From Simmondsia chinensis (Eukaryota; Streptophyta; Magnoliopsida; Caryophyllales; Simmondsiaceae): a stretch of 64,000 nt of DNA. The notes below the pieces were generated by a model. That model was not told where the DNA came from, did no database searches, and worked only from the letters and a program-made list of their open reading frames with translations. The stretch spans positions 33,244,438-33,308,437 of the forward strand of contig JAGTTD010000001.1 in assembly GCA_018398585.1 (NCBI GenBank), read 5' to 3'. The translations under genes and the position numbers were made by a program. Positions 59,501 to 64,000 of the stretch are shown here, piece by piece. Each line of letters opens with the position of its first letter. The stretch's first letter is position 1.

Positions 59501-60081
59501 ATGCTTGTAGCTCTACTGATCTCAGGCATCAGATCATCAATTCTACACACGATTCTTCATGGGGAGGTCATTCAGGTATGGAGGGGACCTATCAGAGACT
59601 GAGACTTCATTTTAGATGGCCCGGGAAGAAGAGGGAAGTGATTAGTTTTGTGCAAAGTTGTGAGGTTTGTCAACAGACCAAACTTGGTGATCAAAGATAC
59701 CAAGGGCTGCTCCAGCCCCTTCCTATTCCTGAAGGCATATGGCAACACATAAGCATGGAATTCATCGAAGGATTACCTAAGTTAGAAGGGAAAAAGTAGA
59801 TTTGGGTAGTTGTGGATCGGTTCACCAAATCTGGACATTTCATTGCTTTGGCTCGACCTGTTACTGCAGAAAAATTGGCTCGTGTGTTCTTGGACAACAT
59901 CTACAAGCTTCATGGATTGCCTCAATCCATAGTTTCAGATAGGGATAAACTCTTCACAAGTCGCTTTTGGAAGGAGTTGTTTGGGCTCTTGGGAACGACC
60001 TTGGCTATGAGTTCTTCATACCACCCTCAAACCGATGGTCAGATAGAGAGGGTTAATCAATGCATTGAACAATACCTCAGG
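56572..60081 (+). pseudogene. gag-pol of element E, second part, 3'-truncated
   Basis: Resumes the gag frame after D. In order: gag core (56700-57130), a CFHCNQPYQFGHKC zinc knuckle (about 57270-57312), retropepsin DSGSTHNF (about 57533), a one-base frame change near 57660, then a frame running to the break with stops near 57838 and 59797. RT has [10 protein letters not shown] (about 58527). RNase H has LETDANGSGI (about 58964). The integrase zinc finger lies at about 59540-59680. The first catalytic residue of integrase is changed: the motif reads MEFIEGLP (about 59755) instead of MDFIEGLP. Similarity to D ends at about 60081, shortly after the catalytic Glu, so the integrase end and chromodomain are lost. 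Confidence 0.93.
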
Positions 60082-60240
60082 AAGGCCAAAGGGAACAAAA
60101 ATACTCGAAACAAGAACGAGAAGTGCTTCACAGCTGAGCAACTGCTCAAGGAAAAACGCACTTGGGAAACTGGGAAGTTGCTTGGGTTGGGATTTTCATG
60201 GGGATGAATCCCTTATGATTGAGCGCTTTGCTCAAATGGA
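60082..60240 (+). pseudogene. LINE-like ORF scrap joined to element E
   Basis: Past the E breakpoint the text reads TAEQLLKEKRTWETGKLLGLG (about 60132-60193) and, after a one-base frame change, HGDESLMIERFAQMD then a stop (about 60198-60237). This resembles the WE-GK-LGL...GDE...R--EME segment that ends the first coding block of plant LINE-associated proteins. The match is from memory of the pattern only. It may mark what captured or replaced the 3' end of E. Confidence 0.4.
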
Positions 60241-62780
60241 CTAAGGTTTGGATTCGTAGTGCTGGTCTCCCTCAGACCTTTTTGGATTTTGTCTCATCTC
60301 CTTTCTTTTTCTAGTCCAGTACTTGTTTAGATCTGTTGTGCCTTGTTTTCCGGTATTTGTGGTGTACTTATAATCATGTTTCCATCACATTGTGGTTATT
60401 GTGGCACTTGTGAACTTATCGATTGGCGATTCTCGTCGTAATAGCATTTTACTTCATGATGAGTATCTTAGTTAAGAAAAATACATGTGATTACCAAGCC
60501 TTATAGACTTTAAACTTTTAAAGCCTTGAATGATGGAGAACCTTCAAGATAGGCTAAGTTATGAAGCTACGTTACAATGTCATGGTTATTGTAAATCCTT
60601 CTCTACCTTTTGCCATAGGGAAACCCCTACCCTCCCTTTATTCATGTAAACCATACTAACTAATGGATTTTTCCAGGCTAGTCACCATTTTTATTGCTGG
60701 TAAGGCTAGTACTTGGCATCTATTGTTTTCCTTTCATCCCATAAGCCAATAATAGATGTAAGGTGTGTCGTTTTAAATTTTTTAAGATGCGTTAGGTGTA
60801 AGAGTGTGACTTATTTTTTCTTTCATGGTGGGTGAGGGACGAAGATGAATTTAGGCTCTTTTTTATTGAATAGTAGGTTTATGGGTATATGTAAATCCTA
60901 ATTTCATAGTATTAAAGCACAAAACTTACCCAAAAAAAAGTGCTAAACCACAAATAGTTGAGTGCCCTCTTTATGTAGTGCTTTTTATAGTTAATATGAA
61001 GACAATTTGAATTTTATTCAACTATATCTAAGATGTTAATTTAATTCATAATTGAAGACTTTTAATTTCTAATTTCAGTTAAATATTTGTTATGTGGCTT
61101 TTAATTTTTCTCTTGCATCTATAATTTCCCTTAATCATTTGCCTTCTCTTTAAGCTTGAAAACATAGAGTTTCATATACTTAGGGAAGTTTTTTTTACTA
61201 ACATCTACTAAAATTTTAGTAACAATTTTGAAAACTATTAATATTTTATAATTTTTCAAAGTCATACCTTAATATTCATTAGTTTTTACTAATATCATAT
61301 TTTTTTTAAATAGATTTGAAGTCTAAATTTTTAATATCTAAATATTTGTAAATATTTTGAAAACACTTGACATATTTATAAAAATTATTTAAAATTTAAA
61401 AAAATGCTTAACATAATTTAGATTATTTCAAAGAATTTAAATATATTTTAAATATTTCAAAAACTACTTAAATATTTGAAACGTTCCAAAAATTTTAAAA
61501 TATTAAGGAAATATGTTAAACAGTTTAAAATTATTTCATATATTTTAAAATATATGAAATAATTTTTAAATATTTTAAATATTTAAAAAATATACTAAAT
61601 GGTTAAACACAATTTAAATTATCTCAAAAACTTCTAGAAATTAAAATAATGTTATAAAAAATATTTTAAATACTCAAAAAATGCTTTGAATAATTTAAAT
61701 ATGCGAGAAAATACCATAAATATTTTAAAAAGTTATTCACAATTTATATATGATATTATAAATATGTAAAAAATTATTTAATATGTCTCAAAAAATATTG
61801 TAAATATTCTTCAAAATATTATAAATAGTTAAGAAATATTTATAAATTTAAAGTAATTTAAATGTGATAAGTATTAATCATATTTTCAAATGATTTAACA
61901 TTTTTTTATAAATATTTATAGTATCCTTTCTATGTTTAAACGTAACTTTAATACTTTATAAATATTTTTTCAAACATCATAAATAGTTGAAAAATTATTT
62001 GTATATTTTTGAAAGTATTATAAACATTATAAACATTACAATTTCATTTCATTTTCATTTAAAACAATAATGTTTTTGAAAACATTATAAATACTTTAAT
62101 GGATAAGAATAGATTATATTAAAGAATATCTAAAAAAAAGACAAATTGTAATAGCACTCCATAAATTTTGGTCAAAAATAGGATATAATACGTAATAAAG
62201 ATAATATTAATATGTTATGTTTGAAATACTAATTACACACATAAGTATGTAATATTATGATATGTATTTTACCATTATAGGGTAAATGATACATGTACAA
62301 TAATGCCACACGAATGATTAACAACAAATAATACAAATACAGTCCATCAAATTATAAGATAAATAAGCAAATACGTTTTAATATTCAAGAAGAAACGCAC
62401 AACTAATAATCGCAACATATTTTCATTGTAAGGGAGCAAACCAAATTATTGAGACAAGGCCATGAAGGGAGACTCAACATCAAACTTATTGATCAAAAAT
62501 TTTATAATATTTTGAATATGGAGTTTCATAATTTGCTTCAATGCCCTTTGCGTAAGTTAAACATTATTTTATGCAATTTATAAATAATTTAGTTCAGTTA
62601 ATACAAAAATTGACAACTATAAAATACAATATAGAACAAATATCACCCGTGTATCTCACGAATTGTATCACCGAAGATGTTTACATTTTAAAAATATAAT
62701 TTTATTTTATTTTTTTTAAATTTTATTAAATTTTTGTTTGTCCTATTTATACTCCTTTGTTTCAAAGTTTAATATAATTT
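60241..62780. other. AT-rich spacer, no gene recognised
   Basis: From about 60930 to 62760 the DNA is extremely AT rich, made of 'tattttaaatattt' and 'aaaatatt' type words with many short inverted and direct repeats but no clean period. No frame of note. It could act as a matrix-attachment-like region, but nothing in the sequence proves it. Confidence 0.5.
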
Positions 62781-62784
62781 CTTA

Positions 62785-62811
62785 CTAGGTGTTTCCCGTG
62801 CGATGCACGGT
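62785..62811 (-). mobile_element. Possible Helitron 3' end
   Basis: On the minus strand a 6-bp stem hairpin (CCGTGC, loop ATC, GCACGG; 62796-62810) is followed seven bases later by CTAG and then T, the arrangement of a plant Helitron 3' terminus inserted at a T. The body would extend to the right. I could not find the matching TC-starting 5' end inside the window. Confidence 0.45.
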
Positions 62812-63741
62812 GGTATTTACTGCTTTTCCCACTTTATTTTTGTTGTAATACAATTTATCTTTCCAACAAATTTTGGTCATCTATGTCAATAAATTTGAAA
62901 CTAATGAATTGATTCAATAAGTTGATCAAAAGAATTGATTCAATTAGTGACAATTATCTCATGCTTTAATGCTAATAAAATTTTCAATTAACCTTTTTTG
63001 TATATATTTTGGTAAATGAAAGGTCATCCCTTTAGAAATTGAGGGATGGTGGTTTGAGTGATTTTTAGGGCATGGGATAGTCCACAGTAATAATTTCTAA
63101 CTTAAGTTTGTAGAATTGATGAATAATTTTATTTTTGTTATAAAATGTGTGTTATATGCAATGAAATGAAAGATTTATTTTAAATGAAGGATTTATTTTG
63201 AATGAATATGTTTTTCTTGGGTTTAATTTTATTTTTATTGTTATACTTATATTTTGTTACTTTTTTATTGTATTTGAATTTTATTGTTATATTGTAGACA
63301 TTTAGGAAAACTTATGTACTATTATTTTCTTGAGATTATTGTGTTCTATTTTAATCCTTTTAGAATAATATTATGCAAGACAGGATTTGATATTTATTGC
63401 ATGCTTTGGTGAATTTATGAGGAGAATGCTTTTGTATTCAATGTTGTGACCAATTTTGTTTTGCAATTTTTTAATATTTAAAATTAAAAGTTAATTACTT
63501 AGATTTATCAAGTTTGGAGTGTGAAGGATTTTAGGAGGTGAGGAAACTTCCTCTATGTATAAAGATAGAAGACATATAGATAGGTTCTATGCTTTTAATG
63601 AAATACGTTGCAATAAAGAAAAATATTAATTTTGTTTTATGTGAAGTAGTTTTATAGTAAATTTAATTGACATTGGTTTTTTTTTAGTGAAATGACCATA
63701 ATTCATACTATTATTTACTTCTTATCATTTGTTTCTTAAGT
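62812..63741. other. AT-rich DNA, possible Helitron body
   Basis: No gene or clear repeat is seen. If the hairpin at 62796-62810 is a true Helitron end, this stretch would be inside a non-autonomous copy. Confidence 0.35.
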
Positions 63742-63869
63742 TAGGGGTCTTTAAAAAAAGCCTCCTATTAGGGTAACATCTCGAATGGGTAAGGATGCAT
63801 ACATCCCGCTCCTCCTAGACCCTAATTATGCAGGAGCCCTTGAGGCATTGGATTTGTTATTGTTGTTGT
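63742..63869 (+). mobile_element. SINE 3' part with TTG tail (second copy)
   Basis: Shares the order of 29982-30113: 'ggtct-ttaaaaaaagcct', 'gggtaaggatgcatacatc', 'tagaccctaattatgcaggagccct', 'ggcattgg', then a TTG/TTA tail. More diverged than the first copy. The 5' head is not recognised. Confidence 0.65.
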
Positions 63870-64000
63870 ATTTAGTTTTTATAGTTTGATTTTTTTTTAA
63901 AAAAATTGTCTACATTTTCTTCAACGACTAAACCTTATTAATGAAAAAAAATAAGTATTTGTTTTTACTGCGTTATAAATATTTGTTTTTATAGTCAAAT
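63870..64000. other. AT-rich end of window
   Basis: Nothing recognised. Confidence 0.5.

Larger units (their letters stand above)
49806..60081 (+). mobile_element. Element E: Ty3/gypsy chromovirus, 3'-truncated, split by D
   Basis: Plus-strand element with 5' LTR, primer site and gag (to 50801), then element D, then the rest of gag, protease, RT, RNase H and part of integrase (56572-60081). Chromodomain, polypurine tract and 3' LTR are missing, so no target duplication can be tested. It sits inside the Tat-type internal region. Confidence 0.9.

Noticed and set aside
60930..62760. Satellite or origin-like structure in the AT-rich tract
   Set aside because: Words such as 'aaatatttt' recur but with no fixed period. 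Base composition alone explains it.
1..64000. A previously undescribed multi-gene system
   Set aside because: All coding text resolves to decayed retrotransposon proteins, a PMD ORF and a LINE-like scrap. There is no cluster of intact, co-oriented genes that could form a new system.

Overview
This window looks like heterochromatic, repeat-dominated nuclear DNA of a eudicot plant. The evidence is AT-rich DNA, tRNA-Met primer-binding sites next to the LTRs, plant-type Ty3/gypsy chromoviruses and Ty1/copia elements, a Tat-type gypsy with an antisense plant-mobile-domain ORF, and SINE tails ending in TTG repeats. I see no intact host gene, no rRNA or tRNA gene and no CRISPR array. Every recognisable coding sequence is a decayed retrotransposon polyprotein or a domain carried by one. 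The species cannot be named from the sequence alone.

Layout, left to right. (1) 1-9400: unassigned DNA, then a tandem array of about 180-190 bp units (1258-8345). The array is split by a minus-strand chromovirus, element A (1843-7543), with a perfect 5-bp target duplication. Two minisatellites of 39 bp and 29 bp follow. (2) 9400-14073: the 3' half of a Tat-type gypsy, with an antisense plant-mobile-domain ORF (PMD, minus strand) and a 3' LTR. (3) 14074-15392: host-like DNA with a decayed minus-strand gypsy integrase C-terminus. (4) 15393-44974: an old Ty1/copia element (copia-1). Its 5' leader carries a 2.17-kb tandem duplication, and three elements have inserted into it: chromovirus B (18558-23915), a second copia with 2.2-kb LTRs (copia-2, 27058-35485) and chromovirus C (37385-43212), which splits the copia-1 reverse transcriptase. 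(5) 44975-45021: a 47-base C run at an abrupt junction. (6) 45022-49805: 5' LTR, primer site and gag of a second Tat-type copy. It is cut by chromovirus E (49806-60081), which is itself cut in its gag by chromovirus D (50802-56566). E ends inside integrase, next to a short LINE-like coding scrap. (7) 60240-64000: very AT-rich DNA with a possible Helitron 3' end and a SINE tail.

Insertion order follows from the nesting: the Tat copy, then E, then D; copia-1, then its duplication, then B, copia-2 and C in unresolved order. A and D are one family on opposite strands; B, C and E are related families with the same plan (gag, protease, RT, RNase H, integrase; a chromodomain is seen in A, B and D). 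U3 regions of B and D carry E2F-type motifs (C a weaker palindromic one), suggesting S-phase-linked transcription when they were active. No novel defence or metabolic system was found. The most unusual items are the repeated leader block shared by the two copia elements, the antisense PMD ORF with its own TATA box, and the tandem duplication carrying a nested insertion in only one copy.
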